A DNA stretch of 64,000 nucleotides from Streptomyces albogriseolus (GTDB taxonomy: Bacteria > Actinomycetota > Actinomycetes > Streptomycetales > Streptomycetaceae). Shown piece after piece: positions 50,730 to 60,282 of this stretch. Every line of letters starts with the position of its first letter. Position 1 is the stretch's first letter. The notes beneath the pieces are model-generated. The model did no database searches. It worked only from the letters and a program-made list of their open reading frames with translations, and had not been told where the DNA came from. The position numbers and the translations under genes were made by a program. The stretch covers positions 186,001-250,000 of the forward strand of contig BMVA01000013.1 in the NCBI GenBank assembly GCA_014650475.1. The letters run 5' to 3'.

Positions 50730-53700
50730 TCTGGCACACTTGCCCGGCGCCGCCGACCGGAGCTTCGAAGCGCTCACGCGGGCCATCGTCTCCCGGCGCT
50801 ATGGTGCGCTGGGCACGATGCGGGAGCGCCGCAACCAGCCCGGCGTCGAGTTCTATCTGCACGTCGACCATGCCGGTGCTCTGGGCGACCCCGGCCGGAT
50901 CTGGGGGTGGTCGTGCAAATGGTTCATCCTCAACAGCAAGAATGAGCTCAGCGCAGGCCAGCGCACGCAGATCGAGGACTCGCTCTCCAAGGCGATCGAG
51001 CACGTCGCCGGACTGACCGACTTTGTCCTCTGTCTTCCAGAGCGGCCCGCCAAGGGGGACGAGGAATGGATCAACGGACTCAGTCGGCAGGATGTCCGCG
51101 TCAAACTCTGGTCCACCGAGAACTACGATGCCCAGCTCGCCGGACATGACGAGCTCCGCTCTACCTTCTTCGGTGAACTCGCCCTCACCGCAGACGTACT
51201 GGCGCAAGTCCACAAGCGATCTGTTGCGCCCGTCGAGGCCCGATGGACGCCACGGCTGCACACCTCCCACCACGTGGAGCACCGCATCGACCGGGTCTTG
51301 TTGCGCCCGGCGTCGTTCGAGTGGCTGCAGCAGCGCACCGACGACATCGCAGCCCGGATCCAGGCACTGCGCGCAGCCCTCAACGGCCTCGACACCACCT
51401 TCCGCCAAGGCGCCGTCGAGATTGCCGACGACCTGGACCGGTTCGTCGACGACCTGCGGGAGGTCCTTGACGCCGGCAGGAGCCTCCGGCCCTGGGAGGT
51501 TCGCGAGCGTCTCGCCGAACAGCGGCCACCCACAACCTCTCCCCGCACGCTGCGACGCCTGGTGCTCAGACTGAGGCAGCAACGCCTGCCCGAGGCGTTG
51601 CTGGTCACCGGCCTCGGCGCGGAGATCCGCGACATCGTCCAGTGGCTGCACGACACACGGGCAGACATCGAAGCCCCCCTACTCGCCGTCATCGCCGCCG
51701 CGGGACAGGGCAAGACGCACCTTGCCGCGCAGATGACCTCACCGAACGACCAGCCCACGGCAGGAGTCTTCATCCAGGGCGGAAACCTGCGCGCCGGCGG
51801 GACACTCGACGACCTCGCGCGACGGATCCCCGGACTGAAGATCGACCACTTCGAGGACCTCCTGGAAGCGCTCAACTCAGCCGGCAACCGCGCCGGCTGC
51901 CGGATTCCGTTGATCATCGACGGCCTGAACGAGGCCGAGCGGCCCTCGGAGTGGAGGACACTGCTCGCCGGATTGGCACCGGCCCTGGGCGGTTACCCTC
52001 ACGTGGCGGTGATCGTCACCCTCCGCGAAGCACTCGCTGACCAGGCTCTTCCGAAGGACACCGTGCCTCTGGAACTGGAGTGGCAGCGCGCGGAAGTCGA
52101 TGACATCCTCCGCGTCTACTTCCGCCACTACCTGATCAACCCGGCCGATGCCTGGCTACCGGTCGGGGAGTTCCACAACCCGCTGTTCGTCCGCATGTAC
52201 TGCGAGGCCGCGAATCACGACCGCCGAGTGCCAGTAGGCGTGGAGGCGCTGCCTCAGTCCCTCATCGGCGTCTTCGAGCTGTACCGCGAGGGCGTGGTCG
52301 AGCGGCTGGCCCATGACCCGGCCCGCATCCCGGTGCCGGCCGACCAGATCCAGCGCCGCCTCACTGCTCTGGCGAGATACATGTGGACGCACAACGTCCG
52401 TCGGCTTCCGTTCGACGAAGCGCGAAGAATCCTCGACGCCGACCAGTCGAACTGGGATGAAAGCCTGTTCCGGCGCCTCGTAGAGGAAGGAGTGATCTTC
52501 CGCGAGGAGATCAGGGGTTCCGACGACACTGAGTGCGGCTTCGTTTTTGATCGCCTCGCCGGATACCTGATTGCCGACGCGATTCTGGTGCGCATGCCCT
52601 ACGCGGAGGTCAACGAGCAGCTCTCGGAGGCGGCCCTCTGGCAGTCTCTCCTGGGCGACCATGCGCACCCCCTCGGCGAGGACATCCTCATCGGCCTCAT
52701 CTCACTGGTGCCACGCCGCTTCACCAGACACCACCTGTGGCGCGTCGCCCCGGATGAGCATCGTTCGTTGGTGCTCGCCCAGGAACTCAATACCGAGTCC
52801 GGTTTTCTCGACGACGAAACTGTCGACGCGCTCGCAACCGCGCTCGTTACCGGACATCCCAGCAAGAGGAAGGGCAGGTCCGCATTCGACCGTCTGTGGG
52901 AGGTCCGCAGGTCCGCTCCGCACCGCCTGAACGCCGCTTTCCTCGACCAGGTCCTGCGTCAACTGCCTCTCCCTCAACGCGACCTGCGCTGGACCGAATG
53001 GGCTCGAGGCCGGGCTACAGGCCGGCTCACGGCAGACCTTGAACGAGCGATCGACAGGTGGACCGGAAGCAGCATTCGCGCCGAGAGGGACGACCTGGAC
53101 GCGCAGGCCATTGCCTGGCTGCTGACTTCCACGGACACGAGCATGCGGGACCTGGCGACGAAAGCTCTCCAGCGCTACGGTCGTCCGGAACCCAAGCGGC
53201 TGTTTGATCTCGCCGCTCGGATGCTCGATGCCGACGACCCCTACGTCGTCGAACGCCTCGTCGCCGCCGCGTTCGGGGCCGCCAGCGCCCACCAGATGCC
53301 CGACCCCGGCGGACCGCTCGAAGGCGCGCTGCGGGATTGGCTAGTGCAGCTACGCGATCGCTTCCTCGACGGCGGGACCACACCCACCTCGCACGAGCAA
53401 CTGCGCGGCTATGTACGGACCACCTATGAATTCGCCGGCGCCCTCCACCCAGCCGCCGTCCCGGACGGGGTTGATGCCTTCGCGCCGAGGTTCGCCGCCG
53501 TGGCGCCCGCCGAGGTGATGGAGGACGACGACCCCAACGCCGAGGAGTGCGACCGCACCTTCGGGATGGACTTCGAGAACTACATCATCGGGGCCGCCAT
53601 TAATGGCAGGGACAACTACGACTTCGACCACCCCGACTACCGCAGGGCCCGCGCCGAGGTCATGGCCCGCGTCTGGGGACTGGGCTGGCGTGAGAAAGAA

Positions 53701-54723
53701 TTCGGCAGCGTCGACCAGTCCATTGCCGCGAACGCCGAACGGCCTTACAGCACCAAAAGGAGGGTGGAGCGGTACGGTAAGAAGTACGGCTGGATCGCCT
53801 ACCACGAGATGATCGGCCGCCTCGTGGACATCGGCCGCGCACCAGCTCCCTTCGGGGACGTAGAACGCTTGATGCCTGACATCGACCCGACCTTTCCCGA
53901 TAGGCCCCCGGTGGCGCCCATGCCCCTTCCATTGTGGGCGCCTGTGGAGCCCACCGACGACCAGACCTGGCTCACCTCGGGGAGGGTGGCGGTCCCGGAC
54001 GAGCTCTGGTCACCCATGGAAATCCACGGAGTGGACGGCGGCTGGCTTCTGGTTGAGGGGTATCTGGACCATCGCCACGCCGGGCGGACCGTTTTCGGGT
54101 TTTTCCGCACCCTCCTGCTGGAGCCGGAGGACGCGGAATCCGCCCAGCGGCTCGCCAGTGACCGTCAGTATCTGGGAAACCACTTCTTCCCTCCGCTGCC
54201 GACGGTCCGCGATGTGCTGGCCGCTGAGATGCCGTGGAGCCCTCGGTTCGAGTTGAACTTCGACGACGATGCCCCAGGCGCCCTCCCTCACCGAGCGCTG
54301 CGTCGAGATTGGCAGGACGACAGCATCGAGTTCGGCCAGGTCGCCGTGGATTTCGCCCCCGACAGCACTTCGGAGATCGGGCTCGGCGGGAGCTACGACG
54401 TGCCGTCGTTTGACTTCGCCGCCCGATTCGACCTGCGCCAACTGCCCGGCAGTGTGGACCTCGTGGGTCTGGACGGCCGGCGCGCCTCCGCAGTCTTCCG
54501 CGTGGACAAGCCCTGGCGAGGCCACCTGCTCTTCCTGCGCCGCGACCTCGTCGAGGACTTCGCCGCTGATCGCCGGATCATGCAGGTGGCCTGGGGCGAG
54601 CGTGAGGTAGCCGTCGACTGGCATTCTGTTCCTCCCTGGGTACGCGCGGCGCAGCGCAGCCACGCGAACGTGTGGCGTCGCATCCGGCTGCTCGGGGCGG
54701 ATCAGAACAGCGCCGTGAACTAA
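50716..54723 (+). CDS. Large STAND/NACHT-like NTPase with nuclease-like N-terminus
   Basis: A 1335-residue protein. Residues 1-150 resemble a restriction-endonuclease fold (AIVSRRYG, QPGVEFYLHVD, WGWSCKWF, i.e. E...SxK). A predicted helical linker follows. The NTPase has Walker A IAAAGQGKT (K333) and Walker B LIIDGLNEAE (D402), with a helical region after it. The C-terminal 700 residues look like HEAT/TPR-type repeats. They include VERYGKKYGWIAYHEMIGRL (about 1018-1037), a motif I recall from Avs-type antiphage STAND proteins. GTG at 50716 has GGAG 5 bases upstream. This layout (effector, STAND, sensor) is that of immune NTPases that detect phage proteins. Pairing with a radical SAM enzyme is unusual. 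Confidence 0.8.
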   Translation: MDLTDLAHLPGAADRSFEALTRAIVSRRYGALGTMRERRNQPGVEFYLHVDHAGALGDPGRIWGWSCKWFILNSKNELSAGQRTQIEDSLSKAIEHVAGLTDFVLCLPERPAKGDEEWINGLSRQDVRVKLWSTENYDAQLAGHDELRSTFFGELALTADVLAQVHKRSVAPVEARWTPRLHTSHHVEHRIDRVLLRPASFEWLQQRTDDIAARIQALRAALNGLDTTFRQGAVEIADDLDRFVDDLREVLDAGRSLRPWEVRERLAEQRPPTTSPRTLRRLVLRLRQQRLPEALLVTGLGAEIRDIVQWLHDTRADIEAPLLAVIAAAGQGKTHLAAQMTSPNDQPTAGVFIQGGNLRAGGTLDDLARRIPGLKIDHFEDLLEALNSAGNRAGCRIPLIIDGLNEAERPSEWRTLLAGLAPALGGYPHVAVIVTLREALADQALPKDTVPLELEWQRAEVDDILRVYFRHYLINPADAWLPVGEFHNPLFVRMYCEAANHDRRVPVGVEALPQSLIGVFELYREGVVERLAHDPARIPVPADQIQRRLTALARYMWTHNVRRLPFDEARRILDADQSNWDESLFRRLVEEGVIFREEIRGSDDTECGFVFDRLAGYLIADAILVRMPYAEVNEQLSEAALWQSLLGDHAHPLGEDILIGLISLVPRRFTRHHLWRVAPDEHRSLVLAQELNTESGFLDDETVDALATALVTGHPSKRKGRSAFDRLWEVRRSAPHRLNAAFLDQVLRQLPLPQRDLRWTEWARGRATGRLTADLERAIDRWTGSSIRAERDDLDAQAIAWLLTSTDTSMRDLATKALQRYGRPEPKRLFDLAARMLDADDPYVVERLVAAAFGAASAHQMPDPGGPLEGALRDWLVQLRDRFLDGGTTPTSHEQLRGYVRTTYEFAGALHPAAVPDGVDAFAPRFAAVAPAEVMEDDDPNAEECDRTFGMDFENYIIGAAINGRDNYDFDHPDYRRARAEVMARVWGLGWREKEFGSVDQSIAANAERPYSTKRRVERYGKKYGWIAYHEMIGRLVDIGRAPAPFGDVERLMPDIDPTFPDRPPVAPMPLPLWAPVEPTDDQTWLTSGRVAVPDELWSPMEIHGVDGGWLLVEGYLDHRHAGRTVFGFFRTLLLEPEDAESAQRLASDRQYLGNHFFPPLPTVRDVLAAEMPWSPRFELNFDDDAPGALPHRALRRDWQDDSIEFGQVAVDFAPDSTSEIGLGGSYDVPSFDFAARFDLRQLPGSVDLVGLDGRRASAVFRVDKPWRGHLLFLRRDLVEDFAADRRIMQVAWGEREVAVDWHSVPPWVRAAQRSHANVWRRIRLLGADQNSAVN

Positions 54724-54770
54724 CGGGCCGTGGTCGGGATCGCCGACGTTACCGCCGCGACTTTTATTCG

Positions 54771-55168
54771 ATGGTGGATCAGAAAGGCCAGCTCGACGAC
54801 ACTGTGGAGGACCTGCTCGCCGAGCTTGAGGACAAGGCGGCGAAGGTCATCCGCAAGGTCATCAACGGGGCGTGGCCCTGCCGATCGACGAGCGGGCGGT
54901 CCTCGCCGAGTGGATCGCGGCACAACATGCGCGGATCCCTGCTGCCCGTGCCAGACACAGGGAGATCGCCGATCATCTTGGCAAGGTCCTGATTGCCATG
55001 GGTGGCAAGCCCGAGATCCGCAAGCGCCGCGAAGAGAGCGCCGCAGAGCCTGTCCCGGAGAAGAAGGTCGGGGCACTCTGGGAAGCCCTTCAAACGCGCG
55101 ATGAGCGACGTCCACGATCCGCCGCCCGATGTTCAATCGCCACGGTTCGCAAAGGGGTAACGCCATAG
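54771..55168 (+). pseudogene. DUF4238-like fragment, frameshifted
   Basis: One frame gives MVDQKGQLDDTVEDLLAELE then DKAAKVIRKVING. At about 54863 the frame shifts, and ALPIDERAVLAEWIAAQHAR continues the same protein. This is the middle part of DUF4238 proteins, which are frequent in defence and mobile regions. The N-terminal HYVP segment is missing. Confidence 0.55.
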
Positions 55169-55264
55169 GCAGAGGGGGAAAGTCCCCTCGGCATCCGAGC
55201 AACAACAACCTGCCGACATGGTCTAGCGTTTGCCCCTGTAATCCTTGACGAGGGGGTAATCGCG

Positions 55265-55546
55265 GTGATCGGTCTGACGGAAGCCATGCGGGCGACGTAT
55301 GACGAGCTGACGGCTGCGGCAAACGGGGGCGCCAATAACCCCCTGCGGTTTGGCTACAGCAGCATCGAGCTGGAGATGACCACCGCCATGAGCGACTCAG
55401 GAGAGCGCCAGGGCGGACTGAAGGTCTGAGTCTTGGACGGCTTCCGCAAGCGGATTCGCGGCAAGACCACTACGCACACGGTCCGGGTCATCATCGAACC
55501 GCACACCTCCGCTGGGAGAAAAGTCGCCTACGCGGTGCACGGGTGA
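55265..55546 (+). pseudogene. trypco2-domain protein with internal stop
   Basis: GTG at 55265 reads VIGLTEAMRATYDELTAAAN then PLRFGYSSIELEMTT and QGGLKV; a TGA (55427-55429) replaces the expected Trp; the frame continues VLDGFRKRIRGKTTTHTVRV and IIEPHTSAGRK to a stop at 55546. The 93-codon unit is the trypsin-co-occurring domain 2 (trypco2), known from predicted bacterial conflict systems. The partner protease is absent. A single base change has inactivated it. Confidence 0.65.
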
Positions 55547-55678
55547 GCACCTCCAGAGGGCCTCGAGCTGGTCCGTTCGAGACGCCCTCGGCCGGTCGCA
55601 TCGGAGGTATGGAGGTAGGGCCGTGGTGTCGGTATCGCACAACACCGCGGCCCAACGGACCGACTTGGTCGAGCAATG

Positions 55679-58483
55679 TTACGGAGTGCTGGGACGGTCC
55701 CGGCAGATCGCGGCGAAGTCACAGGTGGCGCAGGTGTTGCACCAGGAGGTCTTGCGGGGCATGTCGTTGCGGCGGAGTTGGTCCCCGGCCTTGGCGACCT
55801 TGCCGGAGATCTCCCTCAGCAGGGTGTCGTTGACCTCCTCGCGACTGCTGCGGCTGCCCTCGTCGAGGTTCAGGACCTCGACGAGGTCGGCGCGCTTGCC
55901 GCTCAGCTCCTCGTACCCCGCAACGTAGATGTGCAGTTGATCGCGAGTGACAGCGTCAGCCTGGGCGCGTTCCTTGGACTTGAAGTCCACGATCGACTGC
56001 TCACCGGTGTCGATCCGGCGGATCAGGTCGATGCGTCCGCTGACCGTCACCCCCGGCGTGAGGTGCACCTCCACCGGCTGCTCGGAGTGCTCGGTGAGGG
56101 CCAGTCGCGAGCCGTTCTCGCGGAGGTAGCGATGGACGGAGCGGATGGCCGCGTTGCGCAGCTGTTCCTTGAGCGGCTCCGGCGCGAACGGAGCGTGCAG
56201 ATGCCGGTCGACGAGCGCCTCCACCTCCGTCGTGTCGACGATGTCGCCCTTCACGGCGCGCTTGTGCACCTCCGCCATCACGTCGTGGAGCGACTTGCCG
56301 TACCCGAGCTCCTTCTGCAACGGCGAGTCGAAGCCGTACAGGAATCGCAGCTTGAACTGGTACGGACATTCGAACAGGTACTTCAGCTCGCTGAAGCTGA
56401 AGACGATGTCGGGCGTGTCGGCCAGGGGCGTTGAGGGCAGCCGGTTCAGCGTGGACTCGTCGGGCCTGGCGGCCTCCCGGGTCAGGACGTGGGTGTTGCG
56501 GGTCGCCTCGGCGAAGAACTGTGACTCCCGCTGGTAGAGCTTGCCCGGCCCGGGGGAGAAAGAGAGGGTGAGGTACTTCTGGGCGCGGGTCGCAGCCACG
56601 TAGAAGAGCCGGCGCTCGTCGTCCTCGCTGCCGCGGTAGCGGTCGGCGTCGTTGACGGCGGCCTCCGGGACGACGTGGAACACACCGAGTCCGCCCTGCC
56701 GCTTGCTGGGGAAGCGATTGCGGCGCATACAGGGCACGAACACCGCTGGCCACTGCATGCCCTTGGCCTGGTGGACGGTCGCGATCGTGACGGCGTCGGG
56801 TCGGGCGTATCCGGCGTCGGCGTCGCTCTCCTCGTAGTAGTCGCCGGCCTGGTGCTCCAGCCACTTGGCGAAGGTGGCGAACCGGTCTGGCGGGCTGCTG
56901 AGGAAGTGGATGCGCTCGTAGTCGCCGATGGCGGTGCTGAACCGTCCCAGGTTGTAGAAGGCGAGCTCGCTGCGCTCGCGGCCGACCTGGGCCGTGAGGT
57001 GTTCCTCGCGGATGCCAACCTCGCCCAGGAAACGCTGGTAGGTGCCCTGGATCGTGTAGGTGTCCCAGGGCATGCCCTCCGCCCAGCCGCGGGCCTCGTC
57101 GAGGATCTTCACCCCGCGTTTCAGGGCCTCCTCGCGGAGCCCGAGCCGGGCGTCCGTCCAGGCCGTGACGACGGCGTCGCCGTCGACGGTTCCGGCGATG
57201 TAGTCGAAGCAGGTCTTGGCGGCCTGGACCTCGGGCGTCTGGAACAGGCGGCTCAGGCCCTTGATGATGTAGCGGATGCCCCGGGCGCGCATCTCCGTGA
57301 CCAGTGGGTCGGCGTCGCCCGACACGCTGCGGAAGAGGACGGCGAAGTCTGAGTACGCCAGGCCCCGTGGCTGTGCGCCGGCACGGTCGGTGAAAGGCAG
57401 GCCGATCATCCACTCGATGCGGTCGCAGATCCACGCGGCCTCCTCCTGCGGCGTGCCGAAGGAGAGGGCCAGCAGGTCGCCACGGTCATAGCTCTGGTGG
57501 CCACTGGCGATCATCGACTTGCTCAGTCGACGCGAGGGATCGATGCCTTCCGCCACCCGGCGTGCAAGGTCCACCACTGCCTTGGACGAGCGGAAGTTCT
57601 CGTTGAGTGTCACGGTCTTGGCGCTGCTGTGGCGGGTGGTGAACGTCAGGATGTTGTTCACCGCGCTTCCGCGCCACTGGTAGATCGTCTGGTCGTCGTC
57701 CCCCACGACGCACAGGTTCGCGCCGAACTGGATGAGGCCGGCGATCAACTGCTCTTGAACGGGGTTGGTGTCCTGGTATTCGTCCACCACGACGTATCGG
57801 ACTGTGTCCTGCACGTGGGCGCGCAGATTGACCACGGGTTCGGTGGCCGGCCCTCCCGTACTTGGTGGCGGGAGCAGCAGGTCTGCGGCGAGGCGGAGGA
57901 TCTCGCTGTAGTCGAGGTAGTGCAGGCGCTGGAGCAACGCTCGGTAACTGCTCAGGCCGTCGAGTACGTCCGACGGCAACTTGTCCTGGTTGATTTCGTC
58001 TTCTCGGAGCATGCCCAGAACTCCTTGGTAGAGACGGGAGTTGACGTACCGCTTCATCGGGCGGGTCGGTTTGCCCTTGGTGCGGATCTGTGTCGTCGTC
58101 AGGCCGCTGGCCCGGCTGTTGCGGTCGATCAGAACACGAGCCTGCACATCGCTGAGGACAGTGCACTTGAACGTTTCCGGCACCTGGGACTGCAGCATGC
58201 TCAAGGCGTAGCCGTGCATGGTGCCGACGAAAAGCTCGGCCAATCCACGGACATCTCCCAGTTCCTCTCGGACGCGAGAGACGATGCGCTGCTTCAGCTC
58301 TCCGGCCGCCCGGTCGGTGAACGTGAAGGCGACAATGTGCCGCGGTTCCACGCCGGGCAGTCGGAGCAACTTCACTACCCGCCGGGCGATGACTTCGGTC
58401 TTTCCGGATCCAGCGCACGCGACGATTCCCAGGTGCCGGTCCACGGTGTTGATCGCTGCCAGCTGATTTGAGGTCAGTTGCAC
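55679..58483 (-). CDS. UvrD-like helicase fused to a PD-(D/E)XK iron-sulfur nuclease
   Basis: A 934-residue protein. Superfamily 1 motifs are GIVACAGSGKTEV (Walker A), AFTFTDRAAGELKQR (Ia), VVDEYQDTNPVQ (II), VGDDDQTIYQWRGS (III), LNENFRS (IV), ATVHQAKGMQWPAV (V) and ERRLFYVAATRAQ (VI). From about residue 680 comes an AddB/RecB-like nuclease: FECPYQFKLRFLYG, VSGRIDLIRR, SIVDFKSKERA (catalytic D and K) and CNTCATCDFAAIC, whose cysteines with the earlier one suit a 4Fe-4S cluster. GTG at 58483 has a perfect GGAGG 7 bases upstream; the open frame continues to 58543. Related single-gene helicase-nucleases occur in defence islands; DNA repair is the alternative. Confidence 0.88.
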   Translation of the reverse strand: MQLTSNQLAAINTVDRHLGIVACAGSGKTEVIARRVVKLLRLPGVEPRHIVAFTFTDRAAGELKQRIVSRVREELGDVRGLAELFVGTMHGYALSMLQSQVPETFKCTVLSDVQARVLIDRNSRASGLTTTQIRTKGKPTRPMKRYVNSRLYQGVLGMLREDEINQDKLPSDVLDGLSSYRALLQRLHYLDYSEILRLAADLLLPPPSTGGPATEPVVNLRAHVQDTVRYVVVDEYQDTNPVQEQLIAGLIQFGANLCVVGDDDQTIYQWRGSAVNNILTFTTRHSSAKTVTLNENFRSSKAVVDLARRVAEGIDPSRRLSKSMIASGHQSYDRGDLLALSFGTPQEEAAWICDRIEWMIGLPFTDRAGAQPRGLAYSDFAVLFRSVSGDADPLVTEMRARGIRYIIKGLSRLFQTPEVQAAKTCFDYIAGTVDGDAVVTAWTDARLGLREEALKRGVKILDEARGWAEGMPWDTYTIQGTYQRFLGEVGIREEHLTAQVGRERSELAFYNLGRFSTAIGDYERIHFLSSPPDRFATFAKWLEHQAGDYYEESDADAGYARPDAVTIATVHQAKGMQWPAVFVPCMRRNRFPSKRQGGLGVFHVVPEAAVNDADRYRGSEDDERRLFYVAATRAQKYLTLSFSPGPGKLYQRESQFFAEATRNTHVLTREAARPDESTLNRLPSTPLADTPDIVFSFSELKYLFECPYQFKLRFLYGFDSPLQKELGYGKSLHDVMAEVHKRAVKGDIVDTTEVEALVDRHLHAPFAPEPLKEQLRNAAIRSVHRYLRENGSRLALTEHSEQPVEVHLTPGVTVSGRIDLIRRIDTGEQSIVDFKSKERAQADAVTRDQLHIYVAGYEELSGKRADLVEVLNLDEGSRSSREEVNDTLLREISGKVAKAGDQLRRNDMPRKTSWCNTCATCDFAAICRDRPSTP

Positions 58484-59321
58484 CGAGGTGCCTCCACTCG
58501 TCACGTCGGGGACCTGCTCCCCGAGCGACGAACTGTGTACCAAGCGGCACTGACAGTCGCTTCATTGCTGGGACACCTCATCTGTCACCAGTTCGAATTT
58601 CGTTTGGTGTGCCTGTCGGGCAATCCGTCTAATGGCCTCTGATCTTTCCATCGGAGGTGCGTTGATCGCCTCACTCCAATGTGTATGCCTGTTCGATGTC
58701 CGTCCCCCGTGTGTTCGATGCGTCGCGTGGGATGATCGTGCAAGCGACGGGGCACTAGGGGAGGCGGCGGGCGCTGCCGGGTGGCTTCCGAAGAACGCCA
58801 GGCCGTATCCCGTCCTCGATTGCAGAGTCGCGGATTCGTTGACGGGCAGCGAGTTCGATGGAGCGAGTCGTAAGTCCTTGCAGGCATACATCTGAGGAGC
58901 GGCTGGGTAGTGGTACGAACGACGCGGCACCTACCGCGTCGGCTGGCTTCCGGACGTCCGAACGATCGTCGTAAATTGCAGGCGATTTGTTGCCGAAAAA
59001 TGCGAACGTGCGTCAGGAAGGTGCCGCTAGCACAGGTATACGCGCCAGGCCGAAACGCGTAGGTGCTTAGTTAGAAGGCACGTGCCCTATCCGCCGAGCT
59101 ACGAGGTCCGACCTGCGAAAACGCAGCTTCCCTGCGCTGCCCCCCAGGGTGCGGGGGACACGCGGGGGAATCGCAGATCCTTGGTGGCCGGGGGACGCGT
59201 GCGACGTTCTCCAGCCGGGCCGTACGTGCGATCTCACACTACCTTCAACCCTTCGCGGCCCCTCGCGGAAACAAACCTGCACCTGATCGGCGTTGGTGAT
59301 CACTGAACCGAGGAGGCGAAG
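58484..59321. other. 0.84 kb gap with a tRNA-like 5' half
   Basis: No gene is convincing. On the minus strand, about 59110 to 59063, the sequence looks like the first half of a tRNA: a 7-base acceptor strand (GACCTCG), TAGCTCGGCGGATAGGGCA as a D-arm, then a TTCTAA anticodon-loop-like segment (anticodon TCT, Arg). The following bases repeat CTAA and do not form a normal T-arm or acceptor 3' strand. It is probably a truncated tRNA, possibly an old integration point. Confidence 0.35.
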
Positions 59322-60212
59322 GTGTCGGGCCTGAAGCTGTTCCACACGACGAATAGCGGCGTGACCGAGGTCCCGCCGCGCCTTGCTGAGGTCGAGGCGG
59401 ACGTGCAGGACCTCATCGAGGCGCACATGGAGACAATGCTGGGCGTGCGGTTCCTGGCGAGCGAGTACGTCATCGACTGCGTTGACGGCGGGCGTATCGA
59501 CTCACTGGGAGTCGATGAGAATTTCGCACCCGTGGTCGTCGAGTACAAGCGCGGCACTGATCCTGGGGTGATTCACCAGGGTCTCTACTACATGGCGTGG
59601 CTCATGGCCCACAAGGACGCCTTCCAGAACCTGGTCCGCGACCGATTCGGGGCATCGGCCGCGTCCCAGATCCTGTGGAGCGCACCCCGGCTGATCTGTG
59701 TCGCTGGCGACTTCACCCGTTATGACGCGCACGCCGTGCGTGAGCACCGGCGCTCGATCGACCTGGTCCGCTACCGGTACTTCGGCAACGACCTCATCGG
59801 CCTGGAGACCGTGGCCTCCGTCACCGGGCATCCGGCCAGGGCCAGGCGGGTCCGCCGACGTGCGGCCGGGACGATGTCTGCCCGTCGGCAGGACGGAACC
59901 CTGGCTGAGCTGGCCGAGGCGGTCAACGAGGTTTTGCTCAGCCTCGGGGACGGCATCACCCGGGTCCAGCGCAAGCAGTACGCGGCGTACCAAAGGCTGC
60001 GGAATTTCGCCTGCGTTTGCCCGCCGCAGCAGACCAAGCTCCTCGTCTACCTCAAGGCCGATCCGAAGGCGGTCGACATCGTCCCCGGGTTCACCCGGGA
60101 CGTGACGGGGCTCGGCCATCACGGCACAGGCGACCTGGAGGTGCAGCTGCGTACGGAGCGGGACCTTGACCGGGCTCAGGACCTGTTCCGCCTCAGCTAC
60201 GCCGCGGTGTAG
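59322..60212 (+). CDS. DUF91 (NucS-like) nuclease-domain protein
   Basis: A 296-residue protein. The N-terminal half has the NucS/DUF91 pattern: MLGVRFLASEYVID, then GRIDSLGVDENFAPVVVEYK (D...ExK active site), IHQGLYYMAWLM and PRLICVAGDF. The C-terminal half ends with a DUF5655-like segment (FACVCPPQQTKLLVYLKADP, DLEVQLRTERDLDRA). GTG at 59322 has GAGGAGG upstream. It should be a Mg2+-dependent nuclease. It lies between the helicase-nuclease and an IS3 element in the defence island and appears monocistronic. Confidence 0.8.
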   Translation: MSGLKLFHTTNSGVTEVPPRLAEVEADVQDLIEAHMETMLGVRFLASEYVIDCVDGGRIDSLGVDENFAPVVVEYKRGTDPGVIHQGLYYMAWLMAHKDAFQNLVRDRFGASAASQILWSAPRLICVAGDFTRYDAHAVREHRRSIDLVRYRYFGNDLIGLETVASVTGHPARARRVRRRAAGTMSARRQDGTLAELAEAVNEVLLSLGDGITRVQRKQYAAYQRLRNFACVCPPQQTKLLVYLKADPKAVDIVPGFTRDVTGLGHHGTGDLEVQLRTERDLDRAQDLFRLSYAAV

Positions 60213-60282
60213 CGGCGTGTGACGCTCCTGGGAGTGGACGGACGGGGCCCAGACGAAGTTGTGGTGTTTCGTCGTGGAGTGG

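Noticed and set aside
55427-55429. TGA in the trypco2 gene read as selenocysteine
   Set aside because: The position is a conserved Trp, no SECIS-like hairpin is apparent next to it, and a TGG to TGA change explains it.
58562-58930. 122-codon minus-strand frame upstream of the helicase
   Set aside because: No motif, odd Ser/His/Pro composition and no ribosome site; treated as non-coding.
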